Below, piece by piece: positions 1 to 7,549 of a DNA stretch of 64,000 nt; the stretch's first letter is position 1, and each line of letters starts with the position of its first letter. The translations under genes were made by a program, and so were the position numbers. This DNA comes from Bacteroides mediterraneensis (lineage in GTDB: Bacteria > Bacteroidota > Bacteroidia > Bacteroidales > Bacteroidaceae). The notes beneath the pieces were generated by a model, which worked only from the letters and a program-made list of their open reading frames with translations, ran no database searches and was not told the DNA's origin. The DNA is taken from the NCBI RefSeq assembly GCF_016900355.1, contig NZ_JACJKA010000016.1:1-64000 (forward strand). Reading direction: 5' to 3'.

Positions 1-395
1 CATATCCGTATGCTTTAGAGTGTTAAACCTTGAATTATTCTTCAGCTAGATTTAGACCTTTTTTTTAAAACCTTTGTCTTGGTTTGGTCTTTTGTCCGCT
101 GACTTTTTTTTTAGATTGAGAATCATTCCCCATCTGAGTTTGAGCCTTTTTTTTACGGCATTGTCTTTTCAGGAAAAGTGGAATTAGAAAAGTTTTGAAC
201 GAAAAAAATGTTGGGGAAGTCGCAGACAACATCGTTATTTTTTTCAGGGCAAAGGCTCTTAGCCGGAACTCTTTCATTTCCACTAACCCTTATAAATTTG
301 CCGTCAAAAAACAAAGGCTCTCAGATGGGGATATTTCGACCTGGAATGAGGAAGCGGACAGACAAAAAGACCATTCTAAGACAATCGGAAAAAGA
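1..395. repeat. Long repeat, copy 1 (leader plus hairpin)
   Basis: This segment is repeated almost exactly at 33061-33455; I count two mismatches (positions 163 and 284). A diverged third copy lies at 37262-37559. In copy 2 the first three bases are the start codon, on the minus strand, of the phosphoribosyltransferase-like gene ending at 32497. Bases 1-3 here are therefore probably the start codon of a related minus-strand gene lying outside the window. Open frames inside the repeat are shared only because the DNA is repeated, and none looks like a protein. The repeat contains the long inverted repeat listed separately at 128-330. Confidence 0.9.
128..330 (-). promoter_or_regulatory. Large hairpin with embedded -7 box, candidate single-strand promoter (H1)
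   Basis: Arms 128-160 and 299-330 are near-perfect reverse complements (CCCCATCTGAG at the base, ACGGCA/TGCCGT at the inner end). An inner stem pairs GTGGAA (about 179-184) with TTTCCAC (about 278-284). A Bacteroidota -7 box TAAATTTG at 293-300 lies in the right arm and points to the base; its AT part is unpaired. If the plus strand is single-stranded and folded, RNA polymerase would run out to the left, into the gene starting at base 3. That function is inferred; the inverted repeat is seen directly. A conventional rightward promoter, or a single-strand replication start, are alternatives. Confidence 0.5.
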
Positions 396-751
396 GTTAT
401 ACCGATTAAGAGATTTGGGACAAAAGAACAAAGGTTCACTGTAAAGAGAGTAGACCAGTAACGGACAGGCTTTAGTCTTCCTGAAAGGTGTGACGAACAG
501 CTTTTTGTTTATCATATTTACCTACACCAGGAAATAGTTTATTGCTCGTAGGGAAAGCTTAGAGTTACTTTTGTACAGAATGTTGGTGAGAGACAAAAAA
601 GATGGCAAAATGTATAGTGTTGATAATTCGAGCATTAGGATTATAAGGCAACTGTAAGGGACATCCTTAGAGTTACTTTTGTAGTAAATGTTGGAGGTAC
701 CAGAAAGAATAATGTTTATATGGGATAGAAGGGAAAAGAAAGCAAAGGACA
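396..751 (+). other. Gene-free stretch with duplicated promoter-like segment
   Basis: No convincing gene. Two direct repeats about 36 bp long, 558-594 and 666-702, both read CTTAGAGTTACTTTTGTA, then a short variable part, then AATGTTGG. Each contains TACTTTTG (566-573 and 674-681), a match to the Bacteroidota -7 box TAnnTTTG. They could be promoters of short untranslated RNAs running right. Confidence 0.35.
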
Positions 752-785
752 TAAAAAAGGTATGCAAGGAACAACCAAGCATACC
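752..785 (-). terminator. Rho-independent terminator of the 190-residue gene
   Basis: Stem GGTATGC (759-765) / GCATACC (779-785). Read on the minus strand it is followed by a run of T. It lies just downstream of the minus-strand gene ending at 828. Confidence 0.6.
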
Positions 786-794
786 CTAATCTGA

Positions 795-817
795 TTTGAT
801 TGTGTTACAGATTCAAA
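795..817. promoter_or_regulatory. 23-bp palindrome, site 1 of 5
   Basis: Half-sites TTTGATTGTGT and ACAGATTCAAA around one central base. It lies between the stop codon of the minus-strand gene (828) and its terminator. Related sites are at 1440, 7081, 11889 and 41004. The repeated spacing and symmetry point to a protein-binding operator, but the binding protein is unknown. Confidence 0.55.
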
Positions 818-827
818 AGCTATAATA

Positions 828-1400
828 TCATTGATTTTCGTCACCAAAGAGTTTGAGCTGACGTTTGTTTTCCTCTTCCTCGGCAGCTCTTCTTCTACGT
901 TCATATATCAGATGCTCTTCATATTTTAGTACACTCATCATATCCCTGATTGTGTTCAGCCTATCTTCTTCGTTTGTGAAATATGGAATGTTTTCTTCAT
1001 CACCTTTGAAGTACTGAGTGTACATATCGATATAGCACTTGAAACTCTCTTTCAGGGTAGAAGGTATCCTTAAAGTTGTCGTTACATAACCAGTCTTCAG
1101 CTTGGGGCCCGCACCTGCTCTTTTTCCGCCACGCTTGTCATTAATAATCTTCTCAATATCCCAGGCTGTAAGATTAGTTTTAGGAAGAAAGATTTCCTTT
1201 CCTTTTGAAGTCATCGCATAATATATATCAGAAAGCCATCTCTTCCAGACCTTTGTAATCTGTCCAGTAAAATACAGGCGAAGAAACTCTTTGGTAAGAT
1301 GGTTGTCAGGGAGTTTTCCAACAGGAGTTACACCGTCTTCATCAATAAAGACATCCACATCAATATTATATTTTTCAACTAGTTCAAATTTATTTTCCAT
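828..1400 (-). CDS. Hypothetical plasmid protein with GGKRAGAGP motif
   Basis: A 190-residue cytosolic protein that I do not recognise as a named family. The middle (about residues 88-125) reads GGKRAGAGPKLKTGYVTTTL followed by RIPSTLKESF. This basic glycine/alanine turn ahead of a beta strand and helix is common in small DNA-binding plasmid proteins of ribbon-helix-helix type. The C-terminus is rich in Arg and Glu and probably helical. It has its own promoter (TTTG-N19-TATTTTTG), whose -33 element lies inside a 23-bp palindrome, and a terminator at 752-785. Palindromes therefore flank it on both sides. A role in regulation or plasmid maintenance is possible but unproven. Confidence 0.7.
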   Translation of the reverse strand: MENKFELVEKYNIDVDVFIDEDGVTPVGKLPDNHLTKEFLRLYFTGQITKVWKRWLSDIYYAMTSKGKEIFLPKTNLTAWDIEKIINDKRGGKRAGAGPKLKTGYVTTTLRIPSTLKESFKCYIDMYTQYFKGDEENIPYFTNEEDRLNTIRDMMSVLKYEEHLIYERRRRAAEEEENKRQLKLFGDENQ

Positions 1401-1425
1401 ATAAGCTGATTTGTGTGGTTTGGGA

Positions 1426-1456
1426 CAAAAATAGTGAATTTTGATTATGTCACAAA
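1426..1456 (-). promoter_or_regulatory. Minus-strand promoter of the 190-residue gene
   Basis: Reading leftwards: TTTG (1456-1453), 19 nt, TATTTTTG (1433-1426), an exact Bacteroidota promoter 26 nt ahead of the ATG at 1400. The -33 element is buried in the palindrome at 1440-1462, so a bound protein would block it. Confidence 0.65.
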
Positions 1457-1462
1457 ATCAAA
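1440..1462. promoter_or_regulatory. 23-bp palindrome, site 2 of 5
   Basis: Half-sites TTTGATTATGT and ACAAAATCAAA around one base. It overlaps the -33 element of the promoter at 1426-1456, a typical repressor position. Confidence 0.6.
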
Positions 1463-1501
1463 ATTAAATAATTTGAACGTATTGTGTTGTAAAATTTATT
1501 G

Positions 1502-1545
1502 TAAAAAAAAGACTTGCCTATCCCATCAGGAATCAAGCAAGCCTA
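1502..1545 (-). terminator. Terminator of the winged-helix gene
   Basis: Read on the minus strand, AGGCTTG and CAAGTCT form a stem (one G-T pair) followed by eight T. It lies about 20 nt past the stop at 1566. Confidence 0.5.
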
Positions 1546-1565
1546 CAGCATAAATGCGCAATGAA

Positions 1566-1781
1566 TCAGTCTTTCAGAGAGTATGTCTTCACTATCTTCT
1601 TACCTACTTTTTCTGTAGAGAAGGAAAGTTTGTCTTCTTTAGACAACCAACCGATAGCAGCCCAGAACTCTGCGTCTGAAAGTTTAGATTCCTTTTTAAG
1701 GTGTGCAAGTTCAACACTCTTTTTACCATCGAGAATATGCCAGATAACGCCGGCATTCTGACCAATTAATACCTGTTCCAT
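1566..1781 (-). CDS. Small winged-helix protein (DUF2582-like)
   Basis: A 71-residue protein beginning MEQVLIGQNAGVIWHILDG. The pattern 'I-G-NAG-W-L', then a LKKESKLSDAEFWAAIGWLS helix-turn-helix and a KIVKTYSL beta wing, matches the small winged-helix family common in Bacteroidetes (DUF2582). It probably binds DNA and may act as a local transcription factor; target unknown. It is a single-gene unit with its own terminator. A promoter lies about 200 nt upstream, giving a long untranslated leader with two perfect short hairpins (1829-1860 and 1954-1972), so its expression may be controlled in the leader. Confidence 0.8.
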   Translation of the reverse strand: MEQVLIGQNAGVIWHILDGKKSVELAHLKKESKLSDAEFWAAIGWLSKEDKLSFSTEKVGKKIVKTYSLKD

Positions 1782-1976
1782 ATTGAAATTGATTAAATAA
1801 ATAATGAAAAGTAAAAAAATGAGGAAATGTCTATCACAACCTGGAAAGGATACGATAGACGTGCCGCAGATGCAGCTATAAACTTAAATTATAATGTGCT
1901 TTGATTTACTGTCAAGAATATAAGAGATGAAAAGGGAATAACAGTATTGGAGTGTTATAAGTGTCTTATAACGAGG

Positions 1977-2005
1977 CAAAGATACAGAAATTTTCTATCA
2001 TCAAA
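1977..2005 (-). promoter_or_regulatory. Minus-strand promoter upstream of the winged-helix gene
   Basis: Leftward TATCTTTG (1984-1977) with TTTG 17 nt upstream (2005-2002). The predicted start falls on the perfect hairpin GTTATAA/TTATAAC at 1954-1972. Confidence 0.5.
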
Positions 2006-2024
2006 GAAAAATTGAAAAGAAAAA

Positions 2025-2105
2025 GCGGTTAAGTTGCCTTAACCGCCCAGAGCCATGCACGTCTTCCGTAATAGGCTATTACCAGAACCTCCACCTGAGT
2101 TTCAT
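2025..2105 (-). ncRNA. Candidate small RNA or tiny ORF ending in a strong terminator
   Basis: On the minus strand a strong terminator is formed by GCGGTTAAG/CTTAACCGC (2046-2025) followed by TTTTTCTTTT. No ordinary gene runs into it. Immediately upstream is an 8-codon open frame (MKLRWRFW, start at about 2105) whose stop codon overlaps a second hairpin (GTAATAG/CTATTAC). A terminated minus-strand transcript without a normal gene suggests a small RNA or a leader peptide. I found no clear promoter for it in 2106-2350; that stretch otherwise holds only an AT-rich hairpin at 2280-2314 ahead of the next gene. Confidence 0.3.
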
Positions 2106-2353
2106 AAAATTACGAAGAACATCTGACAAAAGCAAATAATTGATGGATAACTTAAAAATATAACCATTTAAATTATCATCATCAGGAGAAAATATTAGTT
2201 TTGTAATAACAAAGTAAATCAGCTATTTTTCTTCTTCCTCCCTGGTCTGATTTCTCTGCTAATGTATATACTTCTTTACAATATTTGGTTATACCTGAAG
2301 GGAGAACCAATATTATTATAAAATAAGTTTTATAAACCCAAGATATAATTTAT

Positions 2354-3184
2354 ATGATACTGGACACAATGACAACAGAAGAGGTACTGAGAGAAATTAA
2401 ATCAGACTCAAGGGAAGTAAAAGCCAGATGGAGAAAATTCTCTACTAAATTCAGGAAACTTATACTGAAAAGGCAGTCATTCCCATGGCTTTGGGAGACT
2501 ACTATAAAAACAAAGAAATATAACGAATGGTACATATCATTTTATGCCGAATCAAAAAAAGAGGTTGGTATAATAAATGCAACATTCAATATGATATTCA
2601 AGTATAAAGGTCAACTGCTGACCGGTACGGTTAAAGGAGACGAAGCCTTTATTTTTTCTGGTCACTTCTTTGACAGATACAAGGAAAGGTTCTTCAAAAT
2701 ACATAAGGAAAACCGTCTTATTACTGACAAAGATATAATGAAGGTGTTCTTCATTTTCAACAGTAACTGCTGGTTCTGCTACAAAGAAAAAGAGGATAAT
2801 ATCAGGGGATTCTGCTATGACGGTATTCTCTTAGGAGACTGGTTTGGAGGAGAAGGAGGTATTGTTAAAACATTCATATCAAGACAGGAAATGAAGATAA
2901 ACCAGTTTGCAGAGTATTTTGAAATCTTCAAGATGTGGATTATAGAGGACATGTTCAAAGCAAGAAAAGGGTTTGAGTTAGAAAAGGAACTGATAAAATA
3001 CATACCAGACACATATTTTAAACATGAAGAGTGGGACAAGTTCTTGTTTGAGCGAGATAATCAAAGACTGATAAAGGCGGCAGAAGAATGTCAGGAGATA
3101 TACATAAAGAACATGGATGAATACAATAGATGCCTTAAAATGATTGATACAACCTATCTCAATATGGCAGAAAAGAAATTATAA
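2354..3184 (+). CDS. Hypothetical protein, 276 residues
   Basis: Not recognised. The protein is rich in Lys, Phe and aromatic residues. It has no signal peptide or membrane segment, so it is probably cytosolic. A His-containing stretch, FSGHFFDRYKERF (about residues 98-110), and SNCWFCYKE (about 134-142) are the most distinctive parts. A second ATG five codons in (2369) could be the true start. It is the first plus-strand gene after the minus-strand accessory genes and is followed by a 46-codon gene. Confidence 0.7.
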   Translation: MILDTMTTEEVLREIKSDSREVKARWRKFSTKFRKLILKRQSFPWLWETTIKTKKYNEWYISFYAESKKEVGIINATFNMIFKYKGQLLTGTVKGDEAFIFSGHFFDRYKERFFKIHKENRLITDKDIMKVFFIFNSNCWFCYKEKEDNIRGFCYDGILLGDWFGGEGGIVKTFISRQEMKINQFAEYFEIFKMWIIEDMFKARKGFELEKELIKYIPDTYFKHEEWDKFLFERDNQRLIKAAEECQEIYIKNMDEYNRCLKMIDTTYLNMAEKKL

Positions 3185-3287
3185 GGTTGGCAGGAGTAAC
3201 CATACTAAATTCATTAACAATACAATAACATAGTGATAACTTACAGAGAAAGAGAACGAACATATCTTTACCGAAAAAGGAAAAGAT

Positions 3288-3428
3288 ATGAATGCCATAA
3301 TGAAAGCCATAAAGAAGTACAAGATAAGAAGACTATATAGAAAGTTAAAGAACGAACCTGTATATCCGTCTTGCTGTATAGTCACGATAAATGAGAAAGG
3401 CAAAAAAGAAATCTACATGATGTTATAA
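3288..3428 (+). CDS. Small basic protein, 46 residues
   Basis: A short open frame starting MNAIMKAIKKYKIRRLYRKL and ending in EIYMML. It is strongly basic at the N-terminus and carries a Cys pair (PSCCIV). It lies 103 nt after the 276-residue gene and before the cluster of small transcripts. Codon use and composition resemble real plasmid genes, but nothing identifies a function. Confidence 0.4.
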   Translation: MNAIMKAIKKYKIRRLYRKLKNEPVYPSCCIVTINEKGKKEIYMML

Positions 3429-3468
3429 ATTTCTTTTCAGAAACTCGTAGGAAGATATTGCAAACACG

Positions 3469-3586
3469 TACATTTGTATCAGTTAAACAAAATAAGAGTA
3501 CACAGCAAACTTTTCCAGCCGTGAGGTCCGAGTTTTTCAAATGATAACTCTAAAGAGCATCCACAGAAGGGTGCTCTTTAGTTTTT
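3469..3586 (+). ncRNA. Candidate small transcript 1 (promoter to terminator)
   Basis: TACATTTG at 3469-3476 matches the -7 box. About 75 nt later comes a perfect terminator, CTAAAGAGCA/TGCTCTTTAG (3550-3581), followed by five T. No reading frame of note lies between. A 12-base repeat (GTTTTTCAAATG) sits on both sides of the terminator stem. The predicted RNA is about 100 nt. Confidence 0.45.
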
Positions 3587-3654
3587 CAAATGGATTAATA
3601 TGCTTTAAAACAGAGAATATTAAGTCTGATTTTCTTTTAAAATCACTATATTGG

Positions 3655-3774
3655 AGTTGTAATAAGACCATACACCTTTGAATAAATACATTAAAAATAG
3701 CTCTAATGATGCAAGATAACCGTGAGGTTAAAAGTGTCATGCAAGCCCTCCAATGAGGGCTTGTTTTATTTTTT
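3655..3774 (+). ncRNA. Candidate small transcript 2
   Basis: Ends in a perfect terminator, CAAGCCCTC/GAGGGCTTG (3742-3763) with a T-rich tail. Just upstream is a small GTGA-loop hairpin (AACC-GTGA-GGTT, about 3719-3730), similar to CC-GTGA-GG in transcript 1. The promoter is weaker than those of its neighbours, so the 5' end is uncertain. Confidence 0.35.
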
Positions 3775-3783
3775 AATATTGCG

Positions 3784-3885
3784 TATATTTGTGATGTAGG
3801 ATAAAGACAGTATTCCTTTTAAACAATCCTTCTCGGGTGTGCTTGATATCCTATGCCCTCTGTCTGTCAGAGGGCTTTTTTATTT
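3784..3885 (+). ncRNA. Candidate small transcript 3
   Basis: TATATTTG at 3784-3791 is an exact -7 box. A perfect terminator, GCCCTCTG/CAGAGGGC (3855-3875), with a T tail ends the unit at about 3885. The predicted RNA is about 85 nt and runs into the end of the convergent umuC gene. Confidence 0.45.
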
Positions 3886-5151
3886 AACCGTGATGACATC
3901 ATCGAGGTTGGTGGTGTACTGCTTGCTGATGTGTTCGCATTTGAGGTGCCACGATTTGTCTGTGGTGCCCTGGACTGCTACCTTTATTGTGTTGTGGCCG
4001 TTCTTGCGGTTGATGGCATCTATGGCAGCGGCCAAGCGTGACTGCTTCTCACGGTCAATGGTGTCGAAAAGGTTGGTCTGTATGGCAGAATCAGGAACTA
4101 TGTTCCAGACAATGACACCGGCTTTCTTGTACTGGTAACCGCCTTCTTTGCGGAAATCTATGCGGAGTGCCCGGACTGCGGTACTTACAAGTTCCTGAAG
4201 GTCATTTGTAGGTACTTGCAGGTGAATGGTACGGTTGATGCAGTGTTGTGGAAGATCAAGACGGAAACGGCTGGTATAGGCGAAGACTGTTATCTCTGTA
4301 CAGCAGCTGTGCTGCATACGGAGCTTACGGACACATTCGGAAGAAAAGTTGGCGACTGCTTCCTCTAAGCTGGAGAGTTCTGACAGACCAGAGTCAGGGA
4401 AACTGCGGCTGGTACAGATACTTTTCTTCTGAGGCAGTTCCTCGACATCGATACAAGATTCACCACGAAGCTCCTTCCAAGTGCGGACACCGGTTATTGT
4501 AAGTAATTTTCGCACAAAACTCTCGCTTTTCTGAGTGAAATCTAAGGCGGTATTTATACCATAATAGCGCAGCTTATCCAAGCTCCGATGGCCGATACCC
4601 CAGACTTCGCCAATTTCGAACCTTTGTAAAGCTTTGATTCGTTTATCTTCCGTATCAATGATACAAACACCTCCATAACCCTTGTACTTTTTCCCGTATC
4701 TGCTTGCCACCTTCGCCAGAGTCTTTGTCGGTGCAATGCCCATTGTAACCGGGATGCCTGTACCCTTTCCGATGGTCTTTACAATCTTCCGACCGTAGGA
4801 AACCAGTTTCTCCCCTTCTCCGAAGCCTGAGAGATCCAGGAACGCTTCATCAATCGAGTACTGTGTCAGTTCCGGCGTAAACTCGGACAGCAGCATCATA
4901 ACCCGGCGGCTCATATCACCATACAGATTGTAATTGGAACTGAAAACAGCCACATTGTTTGCCTCCAAGATGTCACGGATCTGATAGAGAGGTGTCCCCA
5001 TCTTGATGCCCATCGCCTTAACTTCATTACTTCTGGCCACGACACAGCCGTCATTGTTCGAGAGAACAACGACAGGTTTGTCACGGAGCAGCGGATTGAA
5101 CACGCGCTCGCATGAGCAGTAGAAGTTATTGCAATCAACAAGGGCTATCAT
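3880..5151 (-). CDS. umuC: Error-prone Y-family DNA polymerase, UmuC
   Basis: A 423-residue full-length UmuC, the catalytic subunit of translesion polymerase V, which copies damaged DNA together with processed UmuD. It starts [20 protein letters not shown], with the metal-binding Asp in DCNNFY (residues 6-11). The catalytic SIDEAF motif is at 99-104 (D101, E102). Helix-hairpin-helix and little-finger regions follow. It is oddly separated from umuD: its first 251 bp are repeated at 6101-6351, where umuD is still joined to a truncated umuC. This intact copy has its own promoter at 5165-5194. Confidence 0.95.
   Translation of the reverse strand: MIALVDCNNFYCSCERVFNPLLRDKPVVVLSNNDGCVVARSNEVKAMGIKMGTPLYQIRDILEANNVAVFSSNYNLYGDMSRRVMMLLSEFTPELTQYSIDEAFLDLSGFGEGEKLVSYGRKIVKTIGKGTGIPVTMGIAPTKTLAKVASRYGKKYKGYGGVCIIDTEDKRIKALQRFEIGEVWGIGHRSLDKLRYYGINTALDFTQKSESFVRKLLTITGVRTWKELRGESCIDVEELPQKKSICTSRSFPDSGLSELSSLEEAVANFSSECVRKLRMQHSCCTEITVFAYTSRFRLDLPQHCINRTIHLQVPTNDLQELVSTAVRALRIDFRKEGGYQYKKAGVIVWNIVPDSAIQTNLFDTIDREKQSRLAAAIDAINRKNGHNTIKVAVQGTTDKSWHLKCEHISKQYTTNLDDVITVK
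4901..5151. repeat. umuC 5' repeat, intact-gene copy
   Basis: Matches 6101-6351 with only a handful of differences and an offset of exactly 1200 bp. It contains the first 84 codons of umuC. Confidence 0.92.
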
Positions 5152-5164
5152 AAATATTCTGTTG

Positions 5165-5194
5165 CAAAGATATCAATAGTATAGCAAACTATAA
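5165..5194 (-). promoter_or_regulatory. Replacement promoter for intact umuC
   Basis: Leftward TTTG (5194-5191), 18 nt, TATCTTTG (5172-5165). This is an almost ideal Bacteroidota promoter 14 nt ahead of the umuC ATG. It lies in DNA absent from the original umuD-umuC junction, so the insertion seems to have supplied it. Confidence 0.6.
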
Positions 5195-5224
5195 TCATCA
5201 ATAATCAAAACTACCCTACAGGGT

Positions 5225-5256
5225 ATTGAATAAGTGTCAGGATATATGTAGCTTTG
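5225..5256 (+). promoter_or_regulatory. Promoter of the DUF6624-like gene
   Basis: TTG-type -33 (about 5225-5228) and TAGCTTTG (5249-5256), about 20 nt apart, with the start codon at 5314. Confidence 0.5.
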
Positions 5257-5313
5257 CGCTTGATAAACAAAAAAAAGCCTACGTTAGGTATTTTATGTCT
5301 AATTTTTTGAAGT

Positions 5314-6087
5314 ATGTTAAAGAACTTGTTTTATATCTGTTTGCTTTTGTTGTTCTGTAATAAATCAGAAGCACAAAATTTGTCAAGTATCATTGATAGC
5401 TGTCATTATTATTTGGATAAGCAAGATACTATGTCGTTTAATAAGACCTACATCAGAATTCTAGATGCTTATGAAAAAGAGTATGATGCAGAACTACATT
5501 CTATTGAGGAAGAATTAAAAGAGATGAGAATTGAAGATCAAAGCATACGATTGCTACTGCTTGATGCTTCGAAGAAGAAACAAAATGTAAATAAAATAAG
5601 AAGGATAATGGACGACATAGACCGAAGAAATGCTGTCAGAGTTGCTGAGATCATTGACCAATACGGTTGGCTTTCTCCCGATGATATTGGATATGAAGCG
5701 AACGAGGCTATTTTCCTTTGTATTCAACATTCCCAAGATTCTTTAATCCAGAATAAGTATTTACCTATACTGAAAGAAGCCGTCCGAGATGGTGCGGCTA
5801 AGGGCTGGCAATATGCTTTTCTGACTGACAGGTGCCTTATGAACCAAGGACAAAAACAGATTTATGGGACGCAGAGAATAACCAGGGATGGAGTGGATTA
5901 TCTGGTCCCTCTACAGGATATTGATAAGGTCGATTCACTAAGAAAGGAAATAGGGCTTGAGCCTTTGAGTGAATATATGAAAGACTGCGGACTTAAAACC
6001 GGCTGGAGTAAAGAGTTTTACAAAAACAATATAAAACTACATGAATCTATTTTTGATTCATGGTTTAAATCGTTTAAGCAGAATTGA
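5314..6087 (+). CDS. Exported DUF6624-like protein
   Basis: A 257-residue protein with an N-terminal signal peptide ([20 protein letters not shown], cut probably before QN), so exported. The C-terminal half has [18 protein letters not shown] (about residues 169-186), close to the 'DR-L-QG-Q-YGTQ' signature of DUF6624; biochemical function unknown. It is on the plus strand inside a disrupted umuDC operon, between the truncated and intact umuC copies, and has its own promoter. It is the only gene carried by the 949-bp inserted segment, so it is probably cargo. Confidence 0.75.
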   Translation: MLKNLFYICLLLLFCNKSEAQNLSSIIDSCHYYLDKQDTMSFNKTYIRILDAYEKEYDAELHSIEEELKEMRIEDQSIRLLLLDASKKKQNVNKIRRIMDDIDRRNAVRVAEIIDQYGWLSPDDIGYEANEAIFLCIQHSQDSLIQNKYLPILKEAVRDGAAKGWQYAFLTDRCLMNQGQKQIYGTQRITRDGVDYLVPLQDIDKVDSLRKEIGLEPLSEYMKDCGLKTGWSKEFYKNNIKLHESIFDSWFKSFKQN

Positions 6088-6100
6088 AAATATCTTTTTT

Positions 6101-6351
6101 ACCCGGCGGCTCATATCACCATACAGATTGTAGTTGGAACTGAAGACAGCCACATTGTTTGCCTCCAAGACTTCACAGATCTGATAGAGAGGTGTCCCCA
6201 TCTTGATGCCCATCGCCTTAACTTCATTACTTCTGGCCACGACACAGCCGTCATTGTTCGAGAGAACAACGACAGGTTTGTCACGGAGCAGCGGATTGAA
6301 CACGCGCTCGCATGAGCAGTAGAAGTTATTGCAATCAACAAGGGCTATCAT
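6101..6351 (-). pseudogene. umuC: Truncated umuC joined to umuD
   Basis: The first 84 codons of umuC, still overlapping umuD in the usual operon way (ATG at 6351, umuD stop at 6348). The frame then leaves the umuC sequence at 6100 and ends at 6058. The polymerase active-site motif SIDEAF is missing, so this copy cannot work. It is the original operon position; the intact gene is 1200 bp away at 3880-5151. Confidence 0.9.
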
Positions 6352-6797
6352 CTGCCTTTTCTAAGCTGTCTTTTTATGTTGTAGGTAAGAACTCCCCATA
6401 TCAGGAAGTTGTTCTCCTCTGTAATCTTAATCGGAGTGTATTCCTCGTTGGCCGGAACGAGCCAGATACATTTCTCATTATCGTCAAAGCGCACCGTTTT
6501 AAGCGTGAACTCTCCATCGATGAAAGCCACAACGATGTCACCGTCCTGAGGCTCCAGGGCTTTGTCTATGACAAGCAGGTCACCGTCATCGATACCGCAA
6601 TCCTTCATAGAATCTCCGGAAGCACGGGCATAGAAGGTGGTGGCCGGATGGCGTATGAGTTCCCGGTTCAGGTCTATGCTATCAGTCATGTAGTCCTGAG
6701 CCGGTGAAGGAAATCCAGCTCTCACACCCTGATCTGCAAACGGCAATGGCAATTCGCTGCTCAGGTCGGCAGAGTACATGGTAAGTTTTATGCTCAT
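6348..6797 (-). CDS. umuD: UmuD-type S24 self-cleaving protein
   Basis: 149 residues. Upon RecA activation UmuD cuts itself and joins UmuC to form the mutagenic polymerase. The cleavage site is Ala27-Gly28 in VRAGFP, the catalytic Ser63 is in ASGDSM, and Lys100 is in FTLKTV; their spacing matches UmuD. There is no N-terminal DNA-binding domain, so it is not a LexA repressor. It overlaps by 4 nt the start of the truncated umuC, and its own start overlaps the end of the 94-residue gene upstream. The operon promoter overlaps a 23-bp palindrome. Confidence 0.92.
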   Translation of the reverse strand: MSIKLTMYSADLSSELPLPFADQGVRAGFPSPAQDYMTDSIDLNRELIRHPATTFYARASGDSMKDCGIDDGDLLVIDKALEPQDGDIVVAFIDGEFTLKTVRFDDNEKCIWLVPANEEYTPIKITEENNFLIWGVLTYNIKRQLRKGR

Positions 6798-7078
6798 CCC
6801 AGAAGCCCTTTCTCCAGCATTTCCTTACGAAGAAGTTCTTTCTCAACCTCAGTCATATCAGCCAGTTTTAATCTGTGGGGATTCTGTTTCTGATAAGCCT
6901 TGACATCCTCAATCACATTCTGGAAGTCATACAGAAATTCGCGAGAAGCGCCATGTCTTCTGTAGATTTCAATGGCTGCTTCCAATACTTCTACCGTACA
7001 GGTATCATCACCTTGAAAGACAGTAGCCGGTATTTGATTTAAGACGCATTTTCGTAATAAAGCAAGTTGATCTTTCAT
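6794..7078 (-). CDS. Small conserved protein, first gene of the umuDC operon
   Basis: 94 residues, cytosolic, mostly helical (YRRHGASREFLYDFQNVIED; LADMTEVEKELLRKEMLEKG). It overlaps umuD by 4 nt (ATGA), so it is translationally coupled and co-regulated. I do not know a function. Its position suggests an accessory or regulatory partner of the UmuDC mutagenesis system. Confidence 0.75.
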   Translation of the reverse strand: MKDQLALLRKCVLNQIPATVFQGDDTCTVEVLEAAIEIYRRHGASREFLYDFQNVIEDVKAYQKQNPHRLKLADMTEVEKELLRKEMLEKGLLG

Positions 7079-7080
7079 GT

Positions 7081-7103
7081 TTTGATTATGTTACAAATTC
7101 AAA
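7081..7103. promoter_or_regulatory. 23-bp palindrome, site 3 of 5 (umuDC operator)
   Basis: Half-sites TTTGATTATGT and ACAAATTCAAA around one base. It overlaps the end of the -7 box TATTTTTG (7107-7100, minus strand) and the predicted start of the umuDC transcript, 3 nt ahead of the first start codon. This is a classic operator position; an SOS-type repressor is an obvious candidate. Confidence 0.65.
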
Positions 7104-7182
7104 AATAACATAGAATAATTTAGTTGTGTAATTTTATCCTAATCATACACCCTCTACAGATAGTTGTGATACAGATAAATGG

Positions 7183-7204
7183 ATAGTTGTGTAAAACCGT
7201 CCCT
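7183..7204 (-). repeat. Isolated inverted iteron-like site
   Basis: Read on the minus strand: GGGACGGTTTTACACAACTA. This matches the degenerate iteron at 12539-12558 almost exactly, though it lies 5 kb from the origin, between the HU gene and the umuDC promoter. It may titrate Rep or help pair plasmid copies. Confidence 0.5.
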
Positions 7205-7205
7205 A

Positions 7206-7493
7206 TTAAATATTTTTCAATTTACTTATTGAAGCGACAAACTCTTTGGCAGGTTTGAAAGCTGGTATATCATGTTCCGGTACAATTACTGTAGTGTTTC
7301 TGGAAATATTGCGAGCGGTTTTCTCTGCCCTATGCTTCAGGATAAAGCTGCCGAAGCCTCTTAAAAAGACAGGTTCCTGATTTGCCAATGAAGATTTTAC
7401 TTCAGACATGAATGCCTCTACTACTGTTAATACTGTTGCGTAATCAATACCAGTAGAATAAGATATTTGTTTAACCAATTCAGATTTTGTCAT
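7206..7493 (-). CDS. HU/IHF-family DNA-binding protein
   Basis: 95 residues with the full HU fold: N-terminal helices (MTKSELVKQISYSTGI), LRGFGSFILKHR, the DNA-minor-groove arm NISRNTTVIVP, and the closing IPAFKPAKEF. It bends DNA as a dimer and probably helps plasmid replication, partition or relaxosome assembly. It is a monocistronic gene between the mobilisation and umuDC modules. Confidence 0.9.
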   Translation of the reverse strand: MTKSELVKQISYSTGIDYATVLTVVEAFMSEVKSSLANQEPVFLRGFGSFILKHRAEKTARNISRNTTVIVPEHDIPAFKPAKEFVASISKLKNI

Positions 7494-7549
7494 ATAGCTA
7501 TTTATAAAGGTTTATAATAAATGCATTAAAATAGGCACAAAGATAATAA

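Noticed and set aside
195-461. Open frames of 60-90 codons within the long repeat (both strands, also at 33255-33503)
   Set aside because: They cross the arms of the large inverted repeat, change frame between copies and show no domain-like composition; copy 3 does not keep them.
795-817. Palindromes as Fnr or Crp boxes
   Set aside because: TTGAT and ATCAA half-sites are present, but the gap is far wider than the 4 nt of Fnr sites and the core is not TGTGA-N6-TCACA. Binding by the plasmid Crp/Fnr protein remains possible but is not supported.
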